Position numbers and translations under genes: made by a program. Source: Pinus tabuliformis (taxonomy: Eukaryota; Streptophyta; Pinopsida; Pinales; Pinaceae). Taken from it: a stretch of DNA of 64,000 nt. The first letter of the stretch is position 1; each line of letters begins with the position of its first letter. The stretch spans positions 649,772,606-649,836,605 of the forward strand of contig CM062811.1 of the NCBI GenBank assembly GCA_031772625.1. Reading direction: 5' to 3'. Positions 29,171 through 41,750 of the stretch are shown here, piece after piece. The notes below the pieces were generated by a model, which had not been told where the DNA came from, did no database searches, and was given only the letters and a program-made list of their open reading frames with translations.

Positions 29171-31300
29171 TTGAATTGAAATTTAACCAAAATGCTTTAA
29201 AAACACAATTCAAGCATGCAGATTAAATCTAGAAATGCATGACCCTGATTTTGAATTGAAATTTGCAAAATCATTGTAGGAATGTTACTGTACCAGCATC
29301 ATTATCCTTAACTCTACTCTAGACCATAGATATCAAACCAAAAGTGAAGCTCAACTATGATATCTATGTAAAATAACCAAGATATTCTCCAAATTATATC
29401 TCTCAATAACGTGGAGAATGTTGCATGCAAGGGGTAATTCGTCCTCACAAACCAATAAGAAGTAATCTCCTCGAGAAAATGGCAATGTCAAATATCAAAA
29501 CAAAGCCATGTGGGACTAAATGAAATCACTTTTAGTCTCCCAATTGAAGGCCTCGTTCCATTTTTTTTCTAATAAAACATTTTTCACTTTATAACTAGAT
29601 CTTACAGTCACGCATGCTTAGTTGGATGAATGTATAAGGGAGGTCTCTTATCCTGTTTCTTTTGAATGAATCATATTATTTGGAGATGCCTAAGCTTAGG
29701 GTTAGAATGAGGAATAGGTTCAACGTGGTGGGGAAGCTTTGCATCGTCTAAGAAACTAAGCTCGAAGAAAATGAGTGCAGGTGGAAGGATGGGCAAGAAG
29801 GATGAACAGGTTCGATGTGGTGGGGTGTAGTTGACAAGTACTCTTTGACAATGTTTCTAGTTTTATTGCAAGTTTATTTCTTGGATGTGTATATTGTATG
29901 AGCGGGTTTTTAAGAGTGAGGAGTATGTGATTATTCACTTGTGGAACATTGATGTTGTAGAGCTTACTTTTTCCTGGATGTATTTGAATGAATATGCAGA
30001 GTGTGGGAAATTTCTAGTTTTAACTAAGAATTATTTTTTATCTATTTTTTGTCATCCCTTGATCAGGGTTCTCTTAGATTTGATTCTATAATCAACAACG
30101 TTTTTTCTTGACTTATAGAGGATCTATTGAATATATATGTTATTATTTCAATGGTAATTATGACATGGAGTAGTCGACATGTGGTTTTGGGAATATTATT
30201 TAATTAATTTTCTTATTTGTTTTTCTTCATCTTTATCGTGATCACAGGGGCTTAACTTGCAAATACTTTGCATCATTGGTGCATCTTCTCCTACCTACGG
30301 GCAGTCTATTTTTTCCTATTCTTTGGAGAGTCGTTTTCTTACATTTTGCATGCGAGGAGATCTTTGAATTTCAAATTTAGCGTATTAATTAACTTGGCTA
30401 GTTGATTTTATTTAGGGTGGCAATATCTATCTAGTCTTTATTGGCTACATTTTCAGGCTTGGTGATCAAGGAATGGCCTCTATGGTTAGTGGTGACATCA
30501 TTTGTTTTTTCACCTAGTGTCGGTGTCATCCTTTATTGCGGTGTCCTTCACTTGGGATTTCAAGGCATTTGCATTCACTTGGCCACTGTAATTTTTATTT
30601 CTAAGATTCCTAGGACTCCGTTTTGGTATTTTCGGTACATTTCTTGGATCTTTTGCCTTTGGTTGCACTAGGTGGGATGATTTATTTTGAATTGGTATTT
30701 CTCCATTTGATCCTTTGGTGATCTTTTTGATACCTACCTTTAGACTTTTAGGTGGTTCATTATGAGGGATTTACTCCTTAATTTACGAAGTGACATATCA
30801 TTTGCTATTGGTATTAACTACGGGATTGTGGTTGATATATGATCGATGTATTTGGCGTCCTACTTTAAATGTGGAGATATATTTGGATATGACCATCATC
30901 GATGGTATTATTGAGGTGATTTTGCTCGGCTACTTTGGGTGATTTGTTCATCTACTAAACGGGTTACATATTACATAATTTTTTGTTGTCTCTAGCTGGG
31001 TGGGTGGCACATCCTGTCGTCTAACCATTTAGCTGTCATATGGGGTTGGCTGGTAGACACATTAGAAATAATCGGTGTTTATTTTTGGTCCATTCATTTG
31101 ATTGTGTTCCTTATTAACATTTTGACATCTTGTTTGGGTTTTAGTGGTGTTATCGGTACATGTTGGATGGCAGCACTTGGCTTGGTGGAAGGTCGAACAG
31201 AAGTCAGTGGCATGCAAGAGAATATCTTTGAGGTGGCTCTTATCCATGTCGTCATGGAGGTAGAACTTTGATTTTATCGCCCATTATCAGGTGATCAGAC
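29171..31300. other. Non-coding or heavily decayed stretch before a LINE
   Basis: No protein motif or element ends were recognised; the T-rich plus strand could be decayed LINE 5' sequence. The small frames at 29885 and 30441 have no recognisable domain. Confidence 0.45.
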
Positions 31301-31322
31301 TTTCAGGCACTCATCCATTGCA

Positions 31323-33911
31323 ATGTCACCAACTTCCATGCCTGATAATTTCAGACATTTCGACAAAATAATTGCACTGGCTACACCCTCTTGGCCACCT
31401 TCTCGTTGCACACACAAAAGCAACCATGTTAGAGTTGCGGGTGAAATTCATAAGATTTCATTCAACTCTGATGTATTTTGGGAACATGTTGTCGACCTTG
31501 AACAAAAGGGCTTCAGTCAATAGGTGGCTCTATTCCAGGATGGACAGTAAACATTTGAAATAGTGGGTTGAGTCACAATGGAAGTCAATCCTCAATTATA
31601 TTCCAAAGAACATTTTTTTATTCAATCACTAGTTTTGCCTTCATTTTTTTGCATCTGAATGATGTGGCGCAGATATTGGCTATTCCTTGGGTGTTGGGTC
31701 GTAGTTTTCTTGCCCTTTAGCCATGGCATGCGGGTTTCGACCCCTTTAAGGAGGCTCCCAACAATAACCCTCTCTGGGTTAAGCTCTTAGGTCTTCCTCT
31801 TGAGTTCTGGTCCTGACCGGCTTGAGTGGATATTCGGAATGCCATTAGCATATTTCTTGATTCATAAACTATCATGGATATTCCACTGGACAGTTCGTCA
31901 CAACAGATTTGATAATATTATATTTAAAATATGAAATTCTACACTAATACAGTTTTATTAAACATTTGGATCTGTAGATTTACTATTAATAGTGCATGCA
32001 TGTGAATGAAAATTATGTAGAAAATAAAGAACAAAAAAATAAAAGCTCACATGCACACATTTGACACAAGATATGCTCTAAGAAACCCTTTGGGGAGAAA
32101 AACCCAGTTGGAAGGTGAGCCTGCTCCGCTCTCTTTCTCTGTTTGTATTTATGGATGTGAGTACAAGAAGTATGGCATGTGGCTTGTGGATGCTACAATG
32201 CACAAGTCCTCTCTGTGTGCTCAACCTCCTATCCCTCTTAGTTATTTTTGCTCAGCTGTGGAACACAATGCACTTGAACAAATGGGATCCCTTTTCCTCT
32301 TGGTGGTCAGGTTATAACATAGCTTGATAGCCTACTAGTGGTTAGGTTTGACTACCTCAACTCTTAACCAAAGTTACAATATTAACTCTTCTAGAGTCTT
32401 TATGTCATAATCATGTGGCTGACCCCTTTTCCATGAATAATGGAGGCTGACGTGGCATCCTCTCGAACTATAGTGGTGAAAATAGGAAGGTCAACTTCTG
32501 AGTGGCATAACTTTCACATACTGACACAGATTGACGTGATTCTTGCGTCATTGGAAAAGTCTTTGTGTGTAGAATAACATGAAAAGGTGTCATGCTAAAG
32601 AGGAAAAGTTTTACCCCCAAAAATGTCATTTGATTCCTCAAAACATTGTCTGAAGGTTTCAGACTTTGTTTTGCCTAATTGGGTCCTATCAATAAAAACA
32701 ATGATGTGAGTTTATTTCTCCACTTTTTCCACTTTCAATGCATCGAGTTGGATGGAAAACAATGAAATGATCCAATCCAGATCATTTATCTTTTTTGAGG
32801 AGTGTAGCTTATGTAGTATAGACAAAAGGATCGCTTGGATCCTAGTGGAAGTTGACTTTGAGGAGGGATTACATGCGACATTATATTTATGTTGGGGTGG
32901 TCATAATATCTTATAACACATTGATTTTTGGGGAATTCCTTTCAAATGTCTGGATTGTCATGAGATTGGCCATATTTTGGCATCTTATCCTCGTTGATTT
33001 AGCTTGAATTTGCATTTTGGTCATATGATGGCAGCTCCGTCGATGTTGGATATGGGTCGAGTGACTTCATTTGTGATGTTTCCTTTGATGGTATTGGGGC
33101 CACTCTTCCTATATCATCAAGTACTTCTCTAATTTCACTCCCTATTGTTCCTGAGAATTATATTCATGCTGATTATGAATTGGTTGAGGAGTTGGTCAGG
33201 GACATATCACCTTCTCCTGATATTTCTACTTTGCCTTATAAATTTGGATGCAATGAGGTGGATAAATCATTTTTTTATTTCTGTTTTGTCACATTGAATG
33301 GACTCTCTATCTCACATCCTTCTAGTGTCTCTTCTATGGTTGACTATTTGGGGGTTGGATTTTCTTCTCAGCCTAAGGAGACATGTGAGCTCCATCCTTT
33401 GCCGACTTTTACTAAGTCATGTCTTCATTCTAGTTCTAGTGGAATTTCTTCATTTCTCCCCTCCTCTCATGCACCCTTTGTTGGACATTCTATATATGAG
33501 GATCCCATTCTATAGGGGTGATTGGACTCTCCTGATCGGGTAGGATTGATACATCTTCTCAACCACTTTCGTTGGTGATCCAATTTGATTCCTTTTTGGG
33601 TCCCCTCTCGCCCACCAATGCTGTGGGTAGTAATATTGAGCTTCTTCACCTCAATCGGTTATTGACTTGGAGCCTCTGTCCCTCCATTCTAAGCTATCCG
33701 TTAGGGATGTTATTACTATTAGTGCTAGTTCTCACCATAACGTGACTATAATAAAGAAGAGGTGGGCTACAACAAAGGCGTCCAGGACACCGGATATGGT
33801 GTCTTCTGGTAATCTTGACACTTCAAAGGTCCCTATTGATCAATCTCTTCTTTGTTATTTATTTCCTAATCGGGCTCTTAGAGACTCTCTGCTCGTGGAA
33901 AGGTTTGCCAT
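31323..33911 (+). pseudogene. LINE ORF1 (DUF4283 and zinc knuckle), decayed and interrupted
   Basis: The first part (31323-31909) has the LINE ORF1 pattern GEIHKISFNSDVFWEHV, VLGRSFLAL, PWHAGFDPF, LWVKLLGLPLEFWS in several frames. After an LTR-like insert it resumes (about 32740-33911) with a nucleic-acid binding segment WGIPFKCLDCHEIGHILASY. The knuckle has the pattern CX2CX4HX4 with Tyr in place of the last Cys. Multiple stops and frameshifts occur. ORF1 proteins bind LINE RNA. Confidence 0.75.
31910..32700 (-). repeat. Putative LTR inserted in LINE ORF1
   Basis: TG..CA ends on the minus strand (starts TGTTTTTATTGATAGGACCC, ends ATATTATCA) and a copia-like inner segment (AACTGGGTTTTTCTCCCC). 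The LINE ORF1 reads on either side. Flanks AGATT and ATGAT do not form a clean duplication, so boundaries are approximate. Confidence 0.45.
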
Positions 33912-36540
33912 ATGAAGATATTTTCTCTTAATGTTAGGGGACAAGGGGCAACCTCAAAGTGACTTGCCTTAAGACATTTGATTGAGAACCAATTACCCTA
34001 GATCATTCTTCTACAAGAAACTATGTTGGACGCTCTTAAGACTCGACAAATTTTATTAAAGACATGTCATGGCTGGTGGATTTGTGCTTTGGATGCTTAT
34101 GGTTTGTTTAGGGGATTAGTTGTGTTATGGGATTCTCAAGTGGTTGATTTCTTCGCTTGTAAATCATTTGTAGGCATATTGTTATCAGGATTCACTAGGG
34201 GATCTAAGCACAGGTTCCATATATTAGATATATATGCACCATATACAACGCAACGGAGCTTTTGGGACCGCATGGATGATTGTGGTATTCTGAAAATTGG
34301 ATCCTTAATTTTAGATAGTGATTTAAATCTCATTGTGAATGTTTTAGAAAATTGGGGTGCTCGAAGTAGACAAGATCATCTGGAAAATTATTTCGTATAC
34401 ATTTTTGGTAGCAATCATTTGGTGGACATTGAGTTGGTGCCTCTTAGACCAACTCGACAAAATGGCCACACTAGTGAGGATGGAACTGTGAGGATGGCCC
34501 ATTAGAATCTGTTGGAATTTTTGGGTATATTTCAGCCTTGGATTATGGTGGGAGGATTTTCAGACCATGATGCAAATATCCTACATTGACGTATCAAGAG
34601 GGAGTGGTTTGGGTTGCCTTCCAAATTTAATCGCACTTGGCTTAAAAAAAAATATTTTGTGGATATGGTGAGATCCAAATGGGAGCCTTATGTTTGTTTG
34701 CAGGGTGGAAGTCAGATGGATTTGATGTGCCTCAATCTTAGGGATATTAAGAGGGCAGTTAGATTGTGGGTGTGATCACAAAAAATGAAAATTATTAAAG
34801 AACTTAATAGTATTGAGGGCTTATTTAAGTCTTTAGTGGATTTGACACATATAGATTATTTTTCCTTTTTTCGCAAATCTATTGTTATGGATTTAGAACT
34901 TTGCAAGAGGGATATCTTGAATCTTAAAGAGGAGAAGTGGATGCTCAAAAGTAGATCCACTTGGGTTGTTGGTGGGGATAAAAACATTAGGTTTGTTCAC
35001 AAATTTTCATCCAATGGGATGCATACAAATACTATATGGAAATTACATGATGCAAATGATAGTTATATATCCTCACTGAAAGATCTTCACTTGGAAGTTG
35101 TTCGACATTTTCGTAAACAATATAAGATTGGGTGGATTTTGTAAGACAACTGGAGATCATTAATTCCTATATGAATATGTTTGATGTGGAGGACAATTAA
35201 ACATTGGAAAGACTAATTTCAATGGAGGAAATGGTGGTTGTTCCCATGACCTTTGCTAGAGATAAAAGTCCCAGACTAGACGACTCGTCAGTTGAAATAT
35301 TTCTTCATTTCATTGACATTATGGGTCGGTATTTATTACTCATGATAGAAGAATCTATAATTTTTGGGGTTATATCAAGAGCGTTGAATTCCGCTTTTAT
35401 TACCTTGATACCAAAAGTATCTAAAGCCTCTATTTTTATGGACTTCAAGCCTATTTCATTATGTAATATTGTTTACAAATTGATTTCTAAGATCGTCACC
35501 AACATGATGAAGCCCATTTTGTCTAAAAATATTGGGCTAGAACAATTTGTTTTTTTACAACATTGTTAGATACAAGATGTGGTGGCTATAGTGCATGACT
35601 ATCTACACGCTATCAAGACTAACAAGAAAGAGGCGGTTCTATTGAAATTGGACTTGCATAAGGCATTTGATTGTGTCGATTGGTCCATTCTGTGACTAGT
35701 TTTATATAAGATTGGTATTTCGGCTCCGACTGTAAACTGGATTATGGCCTGCGTATCTTCTACAAGTTGCGGTTCTTATCAATGGAGTGCCATCCAATTT
35801 CTTTAAGGCCTCTCGGGGCCTTCGATAGGGATGTGAAATTTTTCCTATTCTCTCCCTTCTTGTTATTGAGGGCATGCGCATTTTAATTGAAGATGCACAA
35901 CAACTTTGTACATTTTCAAGTGTGAGGATCACTAGAAATATCCATGTAACTCATTTAATTTTTTTAGATGCCATACTCTTCTTTGAAAATTTATCTATGG
36001 GGGAATGGAAAACCCTACATCGGATGATCGGTTTATCTGGAGAATCTACCTGATAATTTATGAACTCTTCTAAATCAATATTGATCTCCTCCCACCAAGA
36101 ATCTACTCAATTCTTGGAGACTGTCGAAAATTTTCATGTGGAGTCTGCAACACTTAATCAGGGATTTAAATACCTAGGATTTTTTTCTAAAGCCTAATGA
36201 TTACCACAACAAGTACTGGTATTGAATTATTGATAAATTCACTCACTAATTGCAAACTTGGTCTCATAAATTTCTTTAACTTTTGCCAATGTCACTTTAT
36301 TATTGTTTCAAGGTGTGATTATTGTTCATGAGTCCTGTGCACTCCCTTAACTTGCATCAATGGCATTCATATGTGTGATCCATGTTTGAGTTGTGATCGG
36401 ATGCATTTCTCTCTTTTACTCTATTAGTCTCACACTTAGCCATTATGAAGCCCTTTCTTGGTCCTACTATTCAATGCAAGTTGTAGAGGCATTAGCCTTC
36501 TTACTATTTAATGAGCGCAACTTATCCATGAGCCTCATTG
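33912..36540 (+). pseudogene. LINE ORF2 (endonuclease and reverse transcriptase), decayed
   Basis: Starts MKIFSLNVRGQG, the APE-type endonuclease opening, then LLQET, YAPYT and DSDLN (family: GDFN/GDLN) in the frame 34023-34505. The reverse transcriptase follows: EEKWMLKSRSTW and GDKNIRFVHKF, then FKPISLCNIVYKLISKI, then motif A as LDLHKAFDCVDW (about 35649). The catalytic YADD/VDD motif is decayed to LDAI at about 35966. At least a dozen stops or frameshifts are present. The gypsy element at 36561-42382 truncates it. Confidence 0.85.
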
Positions 36541-36560
36541 ACCCATATTTACTCCCATAT

Positions 36561-37149
36561 TGATCTGAACTTAATTAGGAATGCAACAAATTACAGATAT
36601 AACCATAAATACATATAACACTTATTTTCATAATACTGAAATATGCTTACAAACATAATGGAAATAAACTAGCTTGGGCGATGGTAGCTTATCTCTGAGA
36701 AGAGACATGGCAGCTACATGCCTTTGAACTATGTTACAATGAGGCTCAAGGGCCTATTTATTATTGAACAACAAGATAAAAACCTTATGCAACCAAAATC
36801 CTAACTTCGGGAGATGTAACGCCAAGGGTTTGTGGGCCACGTCGGGGTTAGTTGGGCAGTCAACTTCCCGGGGTTGTAACTTGGTCATATTATCTTTTTT
36901 GGTGCATACAATCCCTTTTTGGGAAGCTCTCCCCAAGTACTACAAGATTTGCGGCAGACCCTTTCCTGTGGCTATGGGCCTGTAGCGGACCTCAAAAAAA
37001 TGTCATTTACAGGGTCAAAATTACTTTGGAAGTTCAGGACCCAAAAAACAACTAAAAATAGTAAATGATGAGATAAACAAGGAAACAAATGAAATCAACT
37101 AGAGGTCTAGGTGGAATAGGTGGGTCGCCACCAATATCCAACCGGATCA
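36561..37149 (-). repeat. 3' LTR of gypsy element 2
   Basis: 589 bp. Homologous to 41751-42382 (shared GAAATATGCTTACAAACA, AATAAACTAGCTTGGGC and CCTATTTATTATTGAACAAC). Preceded on the minus strand by the tract AAGGGGGGGATT. Confidence 0.88.
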
Positions 37150-37162
37150 ATCCCCCCCTTAG
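37150..37162 (-). other. Polypurine tract of gypsy element 2
   Basis: AAGGGGGGGAT on the minus strand, directly before the 3' LTR start TGATCC. Confidence 0.8.
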
Positions 37163-37800
37163 GAAGCAATGGTCCCCATTGCATGAAGAGCCTCCATGAG
37201 GTGAGGAAAATTCTATTGAACTTGGTCCTGGTGAACCACTTACCCTGGTGAAGGAGTTGGCCTGCTTTGACAACTCGATATAGCTGGATCCTCTGTTGGC
37301 GAATGTTCTTGATCTATGTGTCCATGAGTCGATCAGTTGTAGCATGTTCATGCAGTTCGGGTTGAGCTATGTTGATGTGAGTTGTTGAACAATGTCAAAT
37401 GTGTCCAAAAACGATGCAAAGTATGGTCGAAGGTGGTCTGCATTGAACATTAGTTGCAGACCAAGGAACGATGGGATGTTGAGCTCGAAGGCATCATCAC
37501 TAGTAGGCTTGGTGATGGTGTATGGCCCATATTGGAGTGGGTGAAGCTTGCGGTGGGGTTCAACGAGGTGCTCCTTCTACAAATGTAGCCAAACTTTGTC
37601 TCCCACCTGGAACTTGTACGACACTCAATGTTGATCATGGCGGTGCTTGTACTTAGCATTGGCTCTATCCAATATATCATGGACCTGCTAACATATGTGT
37701 TGAATGCACTCAATGAAGTTGTTAGCCTTGTCGGATTCAGAACTGACGTGATCCGAATCTGCCTAAGTGGATGCAAATGGTATAGCCACATCAATGGGAC
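37160..37800 (-). pseudogene. Integrase C-terminal region of gypsy element 2
   Basis: On the minus strand fragments read FQVGDKVWLHL, KLHPLQYGPYTITKP, ELNIPSFLG and NADHLRPYF in more than one frame, as in the GPY/F region of Ty3/gypsy integrases. A further frame contains IDSWTHRSRTFANRGSSYI before the polypurine tract. The long frame 37450-37794 is mostly an out-of-frame shadow. Confidence 0.6.
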
Positions 37801-37835
37801 ATAATGGCTGAAATCCCATCCCTACTTGAAAGGGG

Positions 37836-38225
37836 CTATGGCCTGTAGTTGTGTTGGACATAGGGGAGACTTTCATCCCATGTGTGTGGATGCTTCAAGT
37901 TGTACATGTGCAGAATGTGTACAATCATCTTGTTGACAACCTCTATTTGGTCATCAGTTTGGGGATGGAAAGCCATGGACTTAGTAATTTTTGTAGCCAA
38001 CATCGACCAAAATGCACTCAAGAATTTGTTTTCTCGATCTGAGACAATGGATTGTGGGATCCCAAAGTGTACCCACACTCGATAAAATAAGAGCTTAGTA
38101 GTGGTCTCTGTTGTGATACTCTTCTTGCAGGCCGCCATGATGGCCATCTTAGAGAATCTGTTGAAGACCACGAAAACATAGTCATTATCGTGCTTAGTAG
38201 AAAGAAGGCCCGACATGTTATCCAT
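37836..38225 (-). pseudogene. Integrase core of gypsy element 2
   Basis: Contains FVVFNRFSKMAIMAACK (family: VVVDRFSKMAHF), HFGIPQSIVSDRENKFLSAFW with the second catalytic Asp, and FHPQTDDQIEVVNKMI with the Glu position kept as E. The Asp of the usual VVVDR segment reads N. The zinc-binding part lies upstream at about 38230-38500 and is decayed. Confidence 0.8.
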
Positions 38226-38699
38226 GAAGATATATTCCCAAGGTCTAATAGGAGTAGGTAGAGGAGTATATAGGCCTTGCTTCTTGATGGTTAGTTTGGA
38301 AACAACACAGACGGTGCAATATCTAATGTAATTTGCAACATCCTGATGAAGTTTTGACCAATTAAAATACTTCTACAATACTGCCATTGTTTTCTCTATT
38401 CTGAAATGTCCAACGACCCGACTATAGTGCGCCTCCTAAATCATCTTGGCACGTTCACTTGAAGGAACACAGATGTGTCCCAAGTGGCATAACAGTGCAT
38501 CGTGAAGGTGAAAATTTGGAACTTGCTTCCCTTCCAGGAGTGTTTGGTATGTGTTGTTGAATTATGGATCGCTTTGGTAAAGATGCAGCCACTCTGAAGT
38601 CTCATGCCCATAGGAGTCGAGCACAGTGATTAGCGCCATGACTGGTGGTCGGCTGAGGCAGTCTGTAACATTATTGGTGTTGCCCTTCTTGTACTTAAT

Positions 38700-39344
38700 G
38701 TTCAAATGGAACTGTTGTAGGTAGGTGGACCATTTATGATGGTGATCATTCTACAACTTCCCTTGTGTTTGTATGAACTGCAGGGGTCGGTGGTCTGTGT
38801 GGATGACCATTTCCTTCCCCATAATGTAATGCTTCCATTCAAGACAGACCTACACAATGGAATACATTTCTTTGTCGTAATTGGGATACTTTGAGATTGT
38901 GTCTGAAAGTGTCTCAATGTGGTAAGCCACTTGATGCCCCTATTGAGTAAGAGTTACACCAATAGCATAGTTAGAGGCATTTGTGTCAATCTCAAATGGT
39001 TGCTGCAGGTCTGGTAATGTGAGCACTGGTGCAGAGCAGAGGCAATGCTTCAATTCGACAAATGCCTTATGTTGGGTTTCAAACCAAAAAAAATTTGCTT
39101 TCACTCCGCCCTTAGTGACTCGAATTAAAGGCCAAGTGATATGAGAGAACCCCAACATGAACTTGTGGTAGAAATTGGCAATACCTAAAGAGTTGTGGAG
39201 CTCTTTTAGAGTGGTTGGGGCTGGCCCATCCTGAATGACTTGTATCTTGGCTTGGTCCACATGCACACCCTGCTCATCAATGATGTACCCCAGATATTGA
39301 ACCTGGGTCATGCCAAAAGTGCATTTCTCCAAATTAGCACACAA
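38700..39344 (-). pseudogene. RT thumb and RNase H of gypsy element 2
   Basis: The 134-codon frame 39344-38940 includes LEKCTFGMTQVQYLGYIIDEQGV, FYHKFMLGFSHI and the RNase H start FEIDTNASNYAIGVTLTQ (family: ETDASDYAIG; first catalytic Asp kept in DTNA, the following Asp reads Asn). RNase H continues decayed to about 38700. Confidence 0.78.
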
Positions 39345-39404
39345 CTTGTGTTGTCACAGGGTTTGAAGGACCTGTCGAATATGGTGGAGGTGCTCTTCCC
39401 AACT

Positions 39405-39900
39405 CTAGTTGAAGATCAAGATGTCATCTAAATACACCACCATGAATGCATTGGTGAAGGGTTGCAAAATGTCATCCATCAATCTCATGACCAACCATTC
39501 GAAAAGGCCCTCCTTGGATTTAAATGCAATATTCCACACATCGAAGGGTTCGATAGGCAGGCGTGACCAACCATTTGAAAAGGCCCTCCTTGGATTTAAA
39601 CACAATATTCCACACATCAAAGGGTTCGATAGGCACCTGGTGATAGTCGAACTTCAAGTCAATCTTGCTGAAATATTTGGCCCCCTTCAGCTGGTCTAGA
39701 AGGTCATCAATCCGTGGGATTGGCTACCTATTCTGGACAATGATCTTATTCAGTGCCTAATAGTCAATACAGAGTCTCCAGGTCCTATACTTGTTTTGTG
39801 CCAATACAACCAGGCTCCCACGAGGTGATGAGCTTGGTTTGATGTGCCCTTTCTACAACAACTATTGAATCTGCCTCTTGATCTCATCGTTCTCTAGAAC
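39405..39900 (-). pseudogene. Reverse transcriptase of gypsy element 2, with 76-bp duplication
   Basis: Fragments read [36 protein letters not shown] and YHQV, then WNIAFKSKEGLFEWLV and the catalytic YLDDILIF near 39420-39440. A 76-bp tandem duplication (39489-39560 and 39565-39636) repeats the PIEPFDVWN..EGLFEWLV segment and, not being a multiple of three, shifts the frame. Confidence 0.82.
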
Positions 39901-40199
39901 AAAGTGTCGACAAATCATTCCATTGGGTAGCAGCACGCCCAGGGTCAAATAAATGGAGTGCTTGACCTGACAGTGCAAAGGTACCCCTTTGGGTGAGGCT
40001 AAAATGTCCCTATACTCCTCCACGACCTTGTCCATCTGTTGTTGTTATGCGGTGGAGCCCTGTTTGGAAGCCATGGCCACAACCTTCTTCTTGACCTGAG
40101 GGCGTATCATAAGGAAAACAAATTTCATGGTCTTGGAAATAATCTTACTGCATTGCTTTGCAGTGATCAAAGAGATGGCGATAGGAGGGGCTACCTCCG

Positions 40200-40800
40200 G
40201 TGTCCTTTACAACTTATTGCCTAAAGTAATAATCACATAGCGAGGTCTAGACTCATATACAACATGTCGCTTCCACAAGTATGATTGTCCCAATAATACA
40301 TAACAAACTTCAAAAGGAGCAACATCACATAGTACCTCATCCAGGAAGGGCTTGATGTTGTAGGGGAGGCGACACTGATGGTTGATGCAGAGATCTTGTC
40401 CTTAGTTAAGCCACCCGATGATGTAAGGCTACAAATGTGTTGTCGTCAGTAGGCCCAATCGCTTCATGACCTCTGTTGAAATGACGTTCTTTTGGCTCCT
40501 GTTGTCGATAATTAACTACATCGGAGAACCCTTCACCCACATATGTGAGTGGAAGAGGTGTTCCCCTTCCTCTAGATATCTAGGCTCATTCTTCTGGATC
40601 TTGGGGGTGGCCATTGTGGCACTAGGCTCTATGACAATGATCTGCTTCCGTTTGTCATTCCCATTGTCGAGTTCTGACTTAGAGTCAGAACCTGTGTCTG
40701 ATTCAGAAGCCTGTAGCTCCACCACCAGTGACTGCTTGACCCGACACTCACTTGTGTTGTGATTGAAGCTCTTATGGAACTCACACCATTTTCATTTTCA
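40200..40800 (-). pseudogene. Protease region and gag-pol linker of gypsy element 2
   Basis: A frame 40725-40516 holds an acidic linker (SESDTGSDSKSELDNGND). It is followed by HMWVKGSPM and then, past a stop, LIIDNRSQKNVIS, which occupies the protease signature position (family: DSGS.NVIS) with DNRS instead of DSGS. Confidence 0.65.
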
Positions 40801-40819
40801 TGTGTCCTTCTTTGGCTTC

Positions 40820-41619
40820 GTGGTGTTTTTCTTTGCTTGTGCTTCGAAGGGTTTTCCTAGGTCGCCTCGCCTTGGCTTTGGCCTTTGGTATTTGGTTTGG
40901 GGGTGCCTTTTCCTTGCTTTGAATTCATAGATCCAAAGTCTCACTTCTTTTGTTTAAACTTCTGCTCGATCTTGACAGTGTGTCAGTATGTCGTGCCGAG
41001 CGAGAAGATGTCGAGGAACTCCATATCATCCTAGATGTAGTTGTCTAGACAGTCGTGGTACTTGAGTACCAAATGCCTCTCAAAATCCTTGATACCCAAC
41101 TTCGTGCGGAGGGTATGAAAAACATTCGTGAACTCTAACACATCTTGGTCCCTTCCTTGTCGCAGCGTAGTCCACTTTAAGTATTTATCTTGATGGCGTC
41201 TCAGAAAGAATCCCAAGTGGGTGTGTCTGAAAACTGTGAGGATTCACTCTCGTCCTTTTGTTCATAGTAGGTTTCCCAGCAGTCTTTAACATGTGGGGAG
41301 GCTTTTAGAAGTGCAAAAGTAATATTTTCCTGATTGGAAAAGTCATGAACTGAAAAAATCCTTCCAACAGATTCAACCATTTATCTATGATGTTTGCATC
41401 TATTTGGTCCTCAAATATAGGAATATCAAAGTTAACTTGTACCTTAAAAGGAGTGGCGCCTCTAGAGTGGTTGTTGGATGAAGATGTGTCGCCTGTGGGT
41501 AGTTGTCGAAGGATCTGGGCAAAGTTATCCATCATCACGTTCCTTTGTCGCTCGAGGGCTTCCTCAAGCAATATTTTGAAAGGATCTCCTACCCCCTCAT
41601 CTTTATTTTCTTCCGCCAT
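40820..41619 (-). pseudogene. gag of gypsy element 2
   Basis: Starts MAEENKDEGVGDPFKILLEEALERQ at 41619, then VNFDIPIFEDQIDANIIDKWLNLLEGFF (gag capsid start), truncated at 41305. The second part is FFLRRHQDKYLKWTTLRQGRDQDVLEFTNVFHTLRTKLGI at 41216-41031. A frameshift and stops lie between them, and the Lys/Arg-rich nucleocapsid part near 40820-40930 is decayed. Confidence 0.78.
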
Positions 41620-41738
41620 GGGAGGTCATCGGGGTTTGCAAGGCTGGTCTTGCAAAGGTTCAATTAGATCGAGCCTAACTCCTTATACCCTAACCTCGTT
41701 GGGGACATGCAAAGAAAAAACAGAGAATGACCAAACCG

Positions 41739-41750
41739 CTCTTATACCAC
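41739..41750 (-). other. Primer-binding site of gypsy element 2
   Basis: GTGGTATAAGAGC on the minus strand; 11 of 12 positions match TGGTATCAGAGC. It adjoins the 5' LTR end. Confidence 0.8.

Noticed and set aside
33180-33543. Two overlapping plus-strand frames of 111 and 81 codons
   Set aside because: Low-complexity linker of the decayed LINE ORF1, no independent gene features.
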